From: Elusimicrobiaceae bacterium
GTDB lineage: Bacteria; Elusimicrobiota; Elusimicrobia; Elusimicrobiales; Elusimicrobiaceae
Length of the DNA: 64,000 nucleotides
Direction: 5' to 3'
Assembly (NCBI GenBank): GCA_017520185.1
Contig: JAFXGO010000029.1
Location: forward strand, 62,001-126,000
Positions 32,501 through 39,568 of this stretch are shown in pieces. A program made the position numbers and the translations under genes. How positions within the stretch are numbered: the first letter of the stretch is position 1; each line of letters opens with the position of its first letter. The notes below the pieces were generated by a model. That model was not told the DNA's origin. It ran no database searches and was given only the letters and a program-made list of their open reading frames with translations.

Positions 32501-33103
32501 TTAGCCTCCGGCAAAAACGTGAAAATCTTGGTCTTGGATACCGAAGTGTACTCCAATACCGGTGGTCAAATGTCCAAAGCCACCCCGCTCGGTGCCAAAG
32601 CCTTGTTTGCTGCCGGTGGTAAAACCATGCCGAAAAAAGACTTGGGTATGATTGCCATGACCTATGGCAATATCTACGTAGCCCAAGTGGCTATGGGTGC
32701 CAACATGAACCAAGCCATTCAAGCCTTAGCTGAAGCTGATGCTTACGATGGTCCGGCGTTGGTCATTGCCTACTCTCACTGTATCGCTCACGGTATTGAT
32801 ATGTCCAAAGGTATGGGTGAAGCCAAACGTGCCGTACAAGCCGGCCGCTGGATCCTCTACCGCTTCAATCCGGAAATGCGCTACGAAGGCAAAAACCCGC
32901 TCAAAGTGGACAGCCCTTTAGGCGCTCCGACCTTGCCGTTAGCCGACTACATGAGTGGTGAAAACCGCTTCAAAGGCTTAATGCGCGACAATCCGGAACT
33001 CGCACAAGAACTCATCAAACGTGCCGAATCCGAATATGCTTGGAGACGCGATTTGTATAAACAACTCGCTGCTATCGAGCCGACTGAAAAAGTGATCAAA
33101 TAG
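29543..33103 (+). CDS. nifJ: pyruvate:ferredoxin (flavodoxin) oxidoreductase
   Basis: This 1186-residue single-chain enzyme oxidises pyruvate to acetyl-CoA and CO2 and reduces ferredoxin or flavodoxin, the central step of fermentation. Domains run in order: the pyruvate domain (IAIYPITPSSTMGE near residue 26), a domain with VMGSGADV near 275, two 4Fe-4S motifs CIQCGFCSLVC (about 690) and CTGCGACIYNC (about 742), the third-cluster Cys of CAGCGE (about 815), and the thiamine diphosphate motif GDGWAYDIGYGGLDHV (about 970). The full length is intact. GC-richer third positions suggest high expression. Its end is triplicated downstream. Confidence 0.97.
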   Translation: MAKLVAMDGNAAVSHVAHATNEVIAIYPITPSSTMGEICDAKSAKGETNIWGNVPVVTEMQSEGGASGAVHGALTAGALTTTFTASQGLLLMIPNMYKIAGELTPTVFHVSARALATTALSIFGDHSDVMSVRNTGWAMLCSDNPQEAMDLALVAQAATLKARVPFLHFFDGFRTSHELNMVEPLTKEQMASMIDEKAISEHKGRGLNPEHPTVRGTAANPDVYFQSREAVNKFYNAVPAIVKEEMAAFEKMTGRKYDLFQYFGDADAEKLIVVMGSGADVAQLAVESMKGEKVGVLKIKLFRPFSIADFIRVIPNTVKKVAVLDRTKEPGSLGEPLFQDVCAAFLTDEAKAKFAATPLIIGGRYGIGSKDFTPADVKAVFENLALPEPKKNFTVGINDDLTFTSLPAAKMTGSSNDVFEAMFYGLGSDGTVGANKNTMKIISANGFFAQGYFVYDSKKSGSMTTSHIRFGKNYIRAPYLIQEADFIGVHMFDFLAQYDVLGKAKKGATVLINAPYSAEEVWNHLTAEVQKQIIDKQLKVYTIDASEIALKTGMGSRTNTIMQTAFFGIAGVIPSEKAIADIKEAIKKTYSKKGEEIVNKNYVAVDAALAGLHEVKYPAEVTSELHTKAAVPADAPAFVKDVLGEMIAGRGDTLPTSAMPEGGVFPTGTTQYEKRNIAVMVPQWDPSVCIQCGFCSLVCPHAAIRIKAYDEAALKDAPKTFKSADGKGDIAGKKFTVQVAVEDCTGCGACIYNCPAKNKENPEKKAINMVHQLDVRENEIDNFAFFLGLKQADVTTKKESVKGSQFKQPLFEFSGACAGCGETPYVKLLTQLFGDRLAVANATGCSSIYGGNLPTTPYCKRDDGKGPAWANSLFEDNAEFGLGIRVAYDQLYSDAVALLKQAKENCQKDHAALIDALLNNPQKTDAEVEEQRKNVAALKEILAGRPECEKCKRLLSFADYLIRKSVWILGGDGWAYDIGYGGLDHVLASGKNVKILVLDTEVYSNTGGQMSKATPLGAKALFAAGGKTMPKKDLGMIAMTYGNIYVAQVAMGANMNQAIQALAEADAYDGPALVIAYSHCIAHGIDMSKGMGEAKRAVQAGRWILYRFNPEMRYEGKNPLKVDSPLGAPTLPLADYMSGENRFKGLMRDNPELAQELIKRAESEYAWRRDLYKQLAAIEPTEKVIK

Positions 33104-33351
33104 TATTTCTTTTTCAAGCATTGAAAGACCCCTGTGTTGCCCAAAGCAAGACAGGGGTTTTCTTATATCCGTATGAGGTGACTTGTACAAACAACTCGCT
33201 GCTACCCAAGCCACTGAAAAAGTGATCAAATAGTATTTCTTTTTCAAGCATTGAAATACCCCTGTGTTGCCCAAAGCAAGACAGGGGTTTTCTTATATCC
33301 GTATGAGGTGACTTGTACAAACAACTCGCTGCTACCCAAGCCACTGAAAAA
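33053..33351 (+). repeat. 130-base tandem triplication of the nifJ 3' end and terminator
   Basis: A unit beginning TTGTA(T/C)AAACAACTCG starts at 33053, 33183 and 33313. Each full unit holds the last 17 codons of nifJ plus its terminator; the third is cut after about 38 bases. Copies 2 and 3 share TACCCAAGCC where the coding copy has TATCGAGCCG, so they derive from each other or from a different allele. No extra gene is made because the copies lack a start. Confidence 0.85.
33127..33164 (+). terminator. terminator of nifJ (first of two copies)
   Basis: The stem ACCCCTGTGTTGC/GCAAGACAGGGGT, with one mismatch and a CCAAA loop, is followed by TTTTC. The second copy lies at 33257-33294. Confidence 0.8.
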
Positions 33352-33367
33352 ATAATATTTGTATTCT

Positions 33368-33410
33368 AAGCCACCCTATGTTAATTGAAAACATAGGGTG
33401 GCTTGTTTCG
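33368..33410. terminator. long hairpin after the repeats
   Basis: The 15-bp perfect stem AAGCCACCCTATGTT/AACATAGGGTGGCTT spans 33368-33382 and 33390-33404. It lies between nifJ and the convergent pilin 3 and can terminate either. Confidence 0.7.
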
Positions 33411-33440
33411 ACAACTACTTAAAAGTCTATAAAATTCCTG

Positions 33441-33923
33441 TTATTTTGCGTAATAACAACCTGAATCACTCTCATCGACTCCACCGCAATGGCACTTCCA
33501 ACCCAAATTTGTGTAAGAAGAAAAACCTAAATCCTTGCATACTTTTCCTCCTTTGCACAAACGCCCTTCTTGCAGAGCAAATCCTAACGTGAACTTTTCT
33601 TTTCCTAAATAATTAGCTGAAACTGAAATTCCATTGGGGCAAGTAATAGACACTTCATAATTAAAATATTTACTATTTTGTACCTCAATAGATAAATCCG
33701 AAAGTGATAAATTGTCTGATGAATCCGGATTTTCCAAACAATATAATTTTGCAGCTGTATGTAATGCGCTCAAATTCGCCCACGCTTCTGTGGTACGGCT
33801 TTTGAGCACTGTTTTCTGATATTGCGGAAGCGCTACTGCAGATAAAATACCAATAATTAACACAACTACCAATAATTCTATCAGCGTAAAACCGCTGACT
33901 TTGCTTTTAGATGCTTTTTTCAT
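33441..33923 (-). CDS. type IV pilin-like protein 3
   Basis: This 160-residue prepilin has SKVSG|FTLIELLVVVLIIG, then SAVALPQYQKTVLKSRTTEAWANL. The C-terminal domain has several Cys (KLYCLEN, RLCKGGKVCKDLG, WKCHCGG and GCYYAK at the end). The start at 33923 has AAGGAG upstream; a TTG-started frame from 33944 would cover that site. It is a paralogue of pilin 2, including its leader and promoter, and the two flank nifJ. Confidence 0.88.
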   Translation of the reverse strand: MKKASKSKVSGFTLIELLVVVLIIGILSAVALPQYQKTVLKSRTTEAWANLSALHTAAKLYCLENPDSSDNLSLSDLSIEVQNSKYFNYEVSITCPNGISVSANYLGKEKFTLGFALQEGRLCKGGKVCKDLGFSSYTNLGWKCHCGGVDESDSGCYYAK

Positions 33924-33959
33924 CTCTAAAACTCCTTTTTTCAATTTTGCTTTAACAAA

Positions 33960-33987
33960 ATATTAACAAAAAAAAAAAATAAGTCAA
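33960..33987 (-). promoter_or_regulatory. pilin gene 3 promoter
   Basis: TTGACT (33987-33982) and TAATAT (33965-33960) lie 16 bases apart with a T-tract spacer, the same design as pilin genes 1 and 2. Confidence 0.7.
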
Positions 33988-34139
33988 CCGGTATCACTTT
34001 CCTGATAAAACCCACCCCACAAAGTAAAGATATACACAAACAAGGAGAAGATAAGAAAATTAAATATAAGAAATTCTTTCTTCATAATGACAAACAACTA
34101 AAAAACCGTTGTTTATCTAAGTTTTTATATAATAGAAGC

Positions 34140-34850
34140 ATGAAAAAAACAATTATTCTTTTGATTTCTTTTATCTCTCTTGCTTTTTTTGTGGCTTACG
34201 AAGAAAACTTCAAGGAGCGACAAGCAGAGGCTCTCATTTGGGCCGCTTATGAAGGAGATTTAATCGGCGTAAAAAATTTGATGGAAGATGGGGCTGAAAC
34301 AAACTACGGCATATACATCACAGACCCAAAGCGCCACTATCAACAAGCATTATTTACATTACCTCTTGCAGCTGCTTCAGGCGGAAATGAAAAAATACTC
34401 CGCTACCTCATTAAAAATAAAGTCGCCAATCATGCCCCTAATGACAAAAATTGGACTCCTTTGCTGATTGCCGTACGAGACGGGCATGCCGAATATGCAG
34501 CCCAACTGATTGAAAACGGGGCCGATATTAACGCACAAACAGACAGTGGTGCTACTGCGTTAATTTTGGCCTTTGTGACTGATTTTCCCGAAGAAAAACA
34601 ACGCTTATCCATCATTGAATATATGCTTAAAAAAGAGGCAGACCCCAACAAACAAACCCTTTTGCAAAGCGATGCACTGTTCTATGCTGTCACAGAACTA
34701 AACCGCTTAGAGGGAGTAAAACTACTGCTGGAATATGGGGCAGATGTATGTAGGCTTTACGAAGGAAAAAATATTGTAGAAATCAGTAAGGATAATGAAA
34801 TACGCTCCCTATTAAAAGAAGCGTATGAAAAGCAGTGCCGACATCAATAG
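34140..34850 (+). CDS. exported ankyrin-repeat protein
   Basis: This 236-residue protein has an N-terminal hydrophobic signal (IILLISFISLAFFVAY). Four or five ankyrin repeats follow: ALIWAAYEGDLIGVKNLMEDGA, LPLAAASGGNEKILRYLI, TPLLIAVRDGHAEYAAQLIENGADINAQ, and SIIEYMLKKEADPN. Ankyrin repeats bind other proteins; the partner is unknown. TATAAT (34128-34133) is 6 bases before the ATG, so the mRNA is probably leaderless. The end overlaps the convergent next gene by 7 bases. Confidence 0.85.
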   Translation: MKKTIILLISFISLAFFVAYEENFKERQAEALIWAAYEGDLIGVKNLMEDGAETNYGIYITDPKRHYQQALFTLPLAAASGGNEKILRYLIKNKVANHAPNDKNWTPLLIAVRDGHAEYAAQLIENGADINAQTDSGATALILAFVTDFPEEKQRLSIIEYMLKKEADPNKQTLLQSDALFYAVTELNRLEGVKLLLEYGADVCRLYEGKNIVEISKDNEIRSLLKEAYEKQCRHQ

Positions 34851-35458
34851 TGGTGGTCTTGGAAAAGATACTCCTCTTGATGCATCCAATAATACCACAA
34901 ACTGTATATAGCGATTATCAAACAAAAAACACCGCCAAAAATTAAAATTTTACCGATAATCAAATCATACTCCAAAAGGCCCAAAGGCTCTAAAATATAG
35001 TGCCAATCTCCTTTTACTTCGCCGGGGGCAAAGTTGGTCATCATGTCAGAAGATGTCAGCGGCAGTTGGCAGGCGCGCGCATCGCTGGCGTAAATTCCCG
35101 CCCCGTATAAAGTAGTGCCCAGCCAATAGGTCAGTATCGGCAAGAGATACCGTCCCCCGCGCAAACGCAAAGCCCCAAAACACAAGGCCAAAGGAATCAA
35201 TGTTTCCATACCATTACCGCTGGCATAGCACCACCATTGCCAACGCAAGGTACACCAAAAACGGTGAGAAAACTCATGCGTTAAATAATTGGGCAAATAC
35301 ACAAAGACATTATCCAAAGCACCTTTTACCAAGCCACCCTGCGCGTGAGCACATAGCCATAGCAGCGCACCCACACAAAATAAAATACTCCAAAAGCCCC
35401 ACTTAAAATACAGGAAACTCTGGCGGTAAGGATCTATAAAGTGCAAAATTCTTTTCAT
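34844..35458 (-). CDS. integral membrane protein with an HEFSH motif
   Basis: This 204-residue protein has about five hydrophobic segments (near 24-42, 88-103, 106-122 and 166-190). Between segments it carries THEFSHRFWCTLRWQWWCYASGNG, so HExxH (near residue 62) lies in a loop or membrane edge as in membrane zinc proteases. A third ligand is not obvious. It may be a metalloprotease-like or a metal-binding membrane protein; the call is tentative. TACAAT precedes the ATG by 6 bases (leaderless type). Confidence 0.6.
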   Translation of the reverse strand: MKRILHFIDPYRQSFLYFKWGFWSILFCVGALLWLCAHAQGGLVKGALDNVFVYLPNYLTHEFSHRFWCTLRWQWWCYASGNGMETLIPLALCFGALRLRGGRYLLPILTYWLGTTLYGAGIYASDARACQLPLTSSDMMTNFAPGEVKGDWHYILEPLGLLEYDLIIGKILIFGGVFCLIIAIYSLWYYWMHQEEYLFQDHHY

Positions 35459-35469
35459 GTAATTATTGT

Positions 35470-35505
35470 ATCAAAAAAAACACCTCTGCTTACACAGAGG
35501 TGTTT
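35470..35505 (-). terminator. terminator of the J-domain gene
   Basis: The stem AACACCTCTG/CAGAGGTGTT is followed on the minus strand by eight T. The T run overlaps the promoter of the next minus-strand gene. Confidence 0.75.
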
Positions 35506-35522
35506 GGTTAAAAAATATTTTT

Positions 35523-36494
35523 TCAACTAATTTGGGCTAGTTTATTAAACAACTCTTTCTGCTCTTTACTCAATGTGCGAGGCACATCTATCGTCAATGT
35601 GGCATACAAGTTGCCTTTTGAATTTAAGCCTTTTCCGCTGAGTTTTAATTTCTTGCCATTATGCGTACCGGCAGGTACTTTCACTTTTACGGGGCCGTCC
35701 AACGTAGGCACAAAAATCGTACCGCCTAAGGCAGCTGTCCAAGGCATGAGCGTCACCGGTACGTACAAATCATCACCCTCTAAACGATAGGTTAAGTGTG
35801 GGCGAATTTTAATCAAAAGATACAAATCCCCTGTTCCTCGTCCGGTAGGATTGCCGTAGCCTTTGAGTTTAATGCGTTTTCCTTCCCCCACTCCGGCAGG
35901 AATTTTGACTGTCACATTCCTTCCGCCGGGCAGTGTAAGTTGCATAGGTCCACCGCGATGGGCATCTTCTAAGTTTAGGGCAAGTTCGGCCTCTACATCA
36001 CCGTTTCTGTGTCCGGAGCCACCGGCACGAGCTCCGCCAAAACCGCTAAAACCTCCTGCACTTCCCATGCCTCCAAAGCCTCCCATCCCGCCAAAAATAC
36101 TTTGGAAAAAATCACTAAAATCCGCTCCGCCAAAAGATCCCCCTCCGTTGGAACTAAAATTATAATAGGCATTACCGTTTCCGCCACCGTATTGTTGATA
36201 ACCACCGGCAAACGGATTTCCCCGTCCCTGTGCATTTTGGCCTCCGCCTCGTGCATAATTTTGATATCCTTCTTGGCCTACTTGGTCATAAATAGTGCGT
36301 TTTTGTTTGTCGGAAAGTACGGCATAGGCTTCATTGACGTCTTTAAACTTTTCGGTCATTTCGGCCTTTTTTCCTTCGGGATGCAAATCCGGATGATATT
36401 TACGCGCCGCAGATTTGAATGCCTTTTTAATTTCGGCCTCTGTGGCATTTTTACTTACACCTAAAATCTTGTAATAATCTTTATAATCACTCAT
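35523..36494 (-). CDS. J-domain co-chaperone of the CbpA/DnaJB type
   Basis: This 323-residue protein has a J domain (DYYKILGVSKNATEAEIKKAF, HPD in KYHPDLHP near residue 34). A Gly/Phe/Asn-rich linker (75-165) and two C-terminal beta domains follow (DVEAELALNLEDA near 167, DLYLLIKIRPHLTYRLEGDDLY near 223). The DnaJ zinc-finger CxxCxGxG repeats are absent, so it is CbpA- or class B-like. It stimulates DnaK ATPase in protein folding. GGGGGG precedes the ATG. Confidence 0.92.
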   Translation of the reverse strand: MSDYKDYYKILGVSKNATEAEIKKAFKSAARKYHPDLHPEGKKAEMTEKFKDVNEAYAVLSDKQKRTIYDQVGQEGYQNYARGGGQNAQGRGNPFAGGYQQYGGGNGNAYYNFSSNGGGSFGGADFSDFFQSIFGGMGGFGGMGSAGGFSGFGGARAGGSGHRNGDVEAELALNLEDAHRGGPMQLTLPGGRNVTVKIPAGVGEGKRIKLKGYGNPTGRGTGDLYLLIKIRPHLTYRLEGDDLYVPVTLMPWTAALGGTIFVPTLDGPVKVKVPAGTHNGKKLKLSGKGLNSKGNLYATLTIDVPRTLSKEQKELFNKLAQIS

Positions 36495-36545
36495 AATCCC
36501 CCCTTTTTACAATTTCATTTTATATAATTTTTCCAAGGAGGCAAC

Positions 36546-37874
36546 ATGTTATTATGGACTAGATGGGCCAACCACAAGACCCCCCTGACCTTACTTTGGA
36601 CGGCGGAAGGGACGTCTTCCTTAGTCAATCAATTTATGCAGCTTCTGTTGCCATGGTATGTGCTAAGCACCACAGGCAGCTTGCTGTGGACGGGGTTTAT
36701 TGGTTTTTGTTCTTTGCTTCCAAATATTTTTTCCTCTTTATACGGAGGAAAAATCATTGATAAGTTGGGCCGTTCTAAGATGATGCTCAGTTGTGAAGTT
36801 ATTCAATTTGTGTTGTTGGGTGCCATTCCTATTTTGATTGCTTGCCGCGTGGCCTACCCATATCTCATAGGCCTACTTATTTTCTTAAGTTCTTTTTTTG
36901 ACGCACCCGGACAATTGGCACGTACGGCATTGGCCCCTACTTTTTCACGATATGCAGAGGTCTCTTTGCCCCGTGCTACCGGAGTTGTGGAGGCTTTGGA
37001 TGGTATTATGTCTGTATTTGGCCCCATTTTAGGCGGTATTTTTATTGCTTTTTTAGGGCTATATGCCTCTTGGGTAGCGGTGGTAATAATGTGTGCATTT
37101 ATCGTATTGATTAGTTTGACGATTTATAGCCAGCGAAATCGTCGGCTAATATCCAACAACACCACTTTTGCTCATGCTTGGCAACTGCTCAAATCCGATC
37201 ATGTGCTTAAAGACAGCATTTTATTTACCATGCCCTTTTTTATACTAGGACAATCTTGGGAATTGTTGCTCTTGCCCGGTTATATTTATCAATATCATTA
37301 TGACCCTGTTTATTTAGGGCTTTTGGGAGCGGCTTTTGGTCTGGGGGCTTTTATAGGTGCGCTTTATTTCGCACGAGCCGCAAAAAAATTTAAGTTTTTT
37401 ACATTGCTTACGGCCAACTATGCTGCTTATACCCTCTCAGTACTAGTGCTATATTACAATTTTCATAAAATCATTGTGTTGGGAGCCACCTTGTTATGCG
37501 GCATTCCTTTTGGGGCGTTCTCTGCGATGATTTCCACACTTATTTTATTACGCGCACCCGAAAATTTACGTGGAAAAATATTGGGGCTTTTTGCCACCGC
37601 CTCTTATACGGTAGAAAGTTTATGTGTATTAAGTATTGCCATTTTTATGCATTTTGCAGGACTACAAAAAACATTGGCCTTTATGGCTTATATATTTAGC
37701 GGATTAATTTTGCTAAGTATTATCGGTAGAAAAAAGAATGATTTTTGGGCAGAAACTTCTGGCAAAACACCTCTGCCGGAATGGCAAAAAACGAAAAAAA
37801 AGAAAGTGCTTTTGCTGGAGTATAAACCGGGTATGCCACCGCGCCGCACAGAACATATTTGGACACATAAGTAA
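36546..37874 (+). CDS. MFS transporter
   Basis: This 442-residue protein has about twelve hydrophobic segments and the loop motif GKIIDKLGRSKMM (near residue 68, the MFS GxxxDRxGR type). It resembles the MFS_3/enterobactin-exporter-like (EntS) group, possibly drug or siderophore efflux, but the substrate cannot be read. AAGGAGG precedes the ATG. It is divergent from the J-domain gene and ends before tRNA-Asn. The C-terminal 45 residues are polar and cytoplasmic. Confidence 0.82.
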   Translation: MLLWTRWANHKTPLTLLWTAEGTSSLVNQFMQLLLPWYVLSTTGSLLWTGFIGFCSLLPNIFSSLYGGKIIDKLGRSKMMLSCEVIQFVLLGAIPILIACRVAYPYLIGLLIFLSSFFDAPGQLARTALAPTFSRYAEVSLPRATGVVEALDGIMSVFGPILGGIFIAFLGLYASWVAVVIMCAFIVLISLTIYSQRNRRLISNNTTFAHAWQLLKSDHVLKDSILFTMPFFILGQSWELLLLPGYIYQYHYDPVYLGLLGAAFGLGAFIGALYFARAAKKFKFFTLLTANYAAYTLSVLVLYYNFHKIIVLGATLLCGIPFGAFSAMISTLILLRAPENLRGKILGLFATASYTVESLCVLSIAIFMHFAGLQKTLAFMAYIFSGLILLSIIGRKKNDFWAETSGKTPLPEWQKTKKKKVLLLEYKPGMPPRRTEHIWTHK

Positions 37875-37899
37875 ATTTCTCGTCGAGAAAAATAAATTA

Positions 37900-37928
37900 T
37901 TTACAAATTATTTTTTTTTATGTACAAT
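37900..37928 (+). promoter_or_regulatory. tRNA-Asn promoter
   Basis: TTTACA (37900-37905) and TACAAT (37923-37928) are 17 bases apart. Confidence 0.6.
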
Positions 37929-37956
37929 AAATAGGTAGTCAGAAAAACGGATTTAT

Positions 37957-38031
37957 TCCCCGATAGCTCAATGGTGGAGCGACCGGCTGTTAACCGGTAG
38001 GTTGTAGGTTCGAGTCCTACTCGGGGAGCCA
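37957..38031 (+). tRNA. tRNA-Asn (anticodon GTT)
   Basis: The acceptor TCCCCGA/TCGGGGA pairs fully, the anticodon loop reads CTGTTAAC (GTT) and the T loop is TTCGAGT. CCA is encoded. An antisense frame (37968-38156) is only the tRNA read backwards. Confidence 0.93.
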
Positions 38032-38033
38032 TT

Positions 38034-38062
38034 TAAAAACCAGACGAAGGTCTGGTTTTTTT
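38034..38062 (+). terminator. terminator of tRNA-Asn
   Basis: The stem AAACCAGAC/GTCTGGTTT with a GAAG loop is followed by a T run. Confidence 0.85.
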
Positions 38063-38207
38063 GTCTTAAAATCAGCAAAACTCTCCCTTGCATCGTGATA
38101 GAAAATACCCTGACACATCTTATTAAAGCAATATTTATAAATTTTACACTTAGCATTCTTCTTCAAAAAGCAGTTAAAATGACAAGTGTGGTAGCAGTTT
38201 CAATAAA

Positions 38208-38236
38208 AAAACCTCAGTTAACACTGAGGTTTTTAG
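38208..38236 (-). terminator. terminator of the Pro/Lys-rich exported gene
   Basis: The stem AAAACCTCAG/CTGAGGTTTT lies just after the minus-strand stop. The segment 38063-38207 has nothing else that I can see. Confidence 0.75.
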
Positions 38237-38239
38237 TTT

Positions 38240-38578
38240 TTATCTTTTCCCCCCTTTAGAATTTCCTTTTTTGGCAGGATCTTTGGGTTTGTCAGCCGGT
38301 TTATGATTGGGATGATTAGCCGGTTTCCACGCTTTGGGCGGTGTGGGCTTGTGCTCTTTTTTCAACAATTGTTTATGAGGTTTATGCACCACGTGTTTAT
38401 TAAAAATCTGTCTAGGCTCCACACGAGGTGGCGGCGGGGGCGCTTTGTGCCCATAATTTATAGATACTATGGGAGGCACGTAATAAGACGTTGTTATATC
38501 CCCATTGGAAGACACGGTCACCATTCCCCCCATTCCTACCGTGCTCATTAAAGCTAATGCAAGTGCTCCTTTAATCAT
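38240..38578 (-). CDS. exported Pro/Lys/His-rich low-complexity protein
   Basis: This 112-residue protein has a hydrophobic N-terminus (GALALALMSTVGMGGMVTVSS) that could be a signal peptide. After a short ordered part (TTSYYVPPIVSINYGHK) it is nearly only Pro, Lys, His, Ala and Arg. It is probably an unstructured cell-envelope protein. AGGAGGTG is an excellent ribosome binding site. No family is recognised. Confidence 0.7.
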   Translation of the reverse strand: MIKGALALALMSTVGMGGMVTVSSNGDITTSYYVPPIVSINYGHKAPPPPPRVEPRQIFNKHVVHKPHKQLLKKEHKPTPPKAWKPANHPNHKPADKPKDPAKKGNSKGGKR

Positions 38579-38704
38579 AAGTACACCTCCTAATTGGTAT
38601 ATCTATATAACCCAAAAGAAGTTCTTTTTATTGCAAATCTAATCTTTTTTCTGGGTTTACCGACGAAAAATAAAATAGTAAACTATAATTGACAGGAGGA
38701 TTTT

Positions 38705-39103
38705 ATGACTAAAATTTTATCTACTTACCTAGCAGACGGACAAACAGAACTGCTACATGAACCTACCGGCAGTAAAATTTATACAGATTTACCCCCTGAT
38801 AATGGCGGAAAGGGGCGGCTTTTCTCACCTACAGATCTTTTAGCATCGGCTTTTGCTTCTTGCATATTAACTATTATGGGGAAAATGGCTGAAAGAAATA
38901 AAGAAAACTTAAAGGGAGCCAAAATAGAAATAGATAAAATAATGGCTGAAAATCCGCGCAGAGTAGGAGAATTTGTATTAAACATCAGTTTTCCGGCAGA
39001 TTTTACACAAGAACAAAAGCAACGTTATATCGGAGCCGTAAAAGCCTGCCCCGTTCATCATACTTTAAGAGAAGACATCAAAATTAGCATAAACATTCAA
39101 TAA
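38705..39103 (+). CDS. OsmC-family protein 1
   Basis: This 132-residue protein has the OsmC peroxidase fold pattern: DLLASAFASCILTIM near residue 41 (first Cys) and KACPVHHTL near 115 (second Cys). OsmC/Ohr proteins reduce organic peroxides with the Cys pair. It starts behind GGAGG and lies 9 bases before a paralogue, so the two form an operon. Confidence 0.85.
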   Translation: MTKILSTYLADGQTELLHEPTGSKIYTDLPPDNGGKGRLFSPTDLLASAFASCILTIMGKMAERNKENLKGAKIEIDKIMAENPRRVGEFVLNISFPADFTQEQKQRYIGAVKACPVHHTLREDIKISINIQ

Positions 39104-39112
39104 GGGGGTTCT

Positions 39113-39502
39113 ATGACAGACAAAATACACTGTATATATACGGGCAATAGCCACGTAGAAATCAAGACTGAGCAAGTAAAAGATATTTTGCATACTGCTC
39201 ATGACGGTAAAAAAGAATGGGTGACGCCGGGAGATATGTTGGTTGGAGCCTTGGGCGCGTGTACATTGACGATGATGAGTGTCATCGCACAAAAAGCCGG
39301 AGAAAAATTGGACGGAACCAACATAGAAATATCTTCCGTTTTTGGGCCGAATTTAAGCGGCCTGCAGGAAGTGGCACTTCACGTGATATTTCCAAAAGAA
39401 CTTAGCGAAGATACAAGAAAAAAATGCTTGGCGGCGGCAGAGGCTTGCCCTGTGCATAAAAGCCTAAACCCAGCCATCAAATTTTCTTTGACTGCCCAAT
39501 AA
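39113..39502 (+). CDS. OsmC-family protein 2
   Basis: This 129-residue paralogue has both Cys in the same places: DMLVGALGACTLTMMSV near residue 40 and EACPVHKSLNP near 115. It shares the motif set of OsmC-family 1 but only part of the sequence. AAGGGGG lies before its ATG. A cotranscribed duplicated peroxide defence pair is likely. A terminator follows (39509-39532). Confidence 0.85.
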   Translation: MTDKIHCIYTGNSHVEIKTEQVKDILHTAHDGKKEWVTPGDMLVGALGACTLTMMSVIAQKAGEKLDGTNIEISSVFGPNLSGLQEVALHVIFPKELSEDTRKKCLAAAEACPVHKSLNPAIKFSLTAQ

Positions 39503-39508
39503 TCTAAA

Positions 39509-39534
39509 ACCCCGCTTCATGAGCGGGGTTTATT
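39509..39534 (+). terminator. terminator of the OsmC pair
   Basis: The stem AAACCCCGC/GCGGGGTTT with a short TTCATGA-type loop is followed by a weak T run. Confidence 0.7.
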
Positions 39535-39568
39535 ACACCCTCTTATAAAATTGATACAATAAAAGTAT

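Noticed and set aside
37968-38156. 62-codon frame ending SPSRTRTYNLPVNSRSLHH
   Set aside because: The C-terminus is tRNA-Asn read on the opposite strand.
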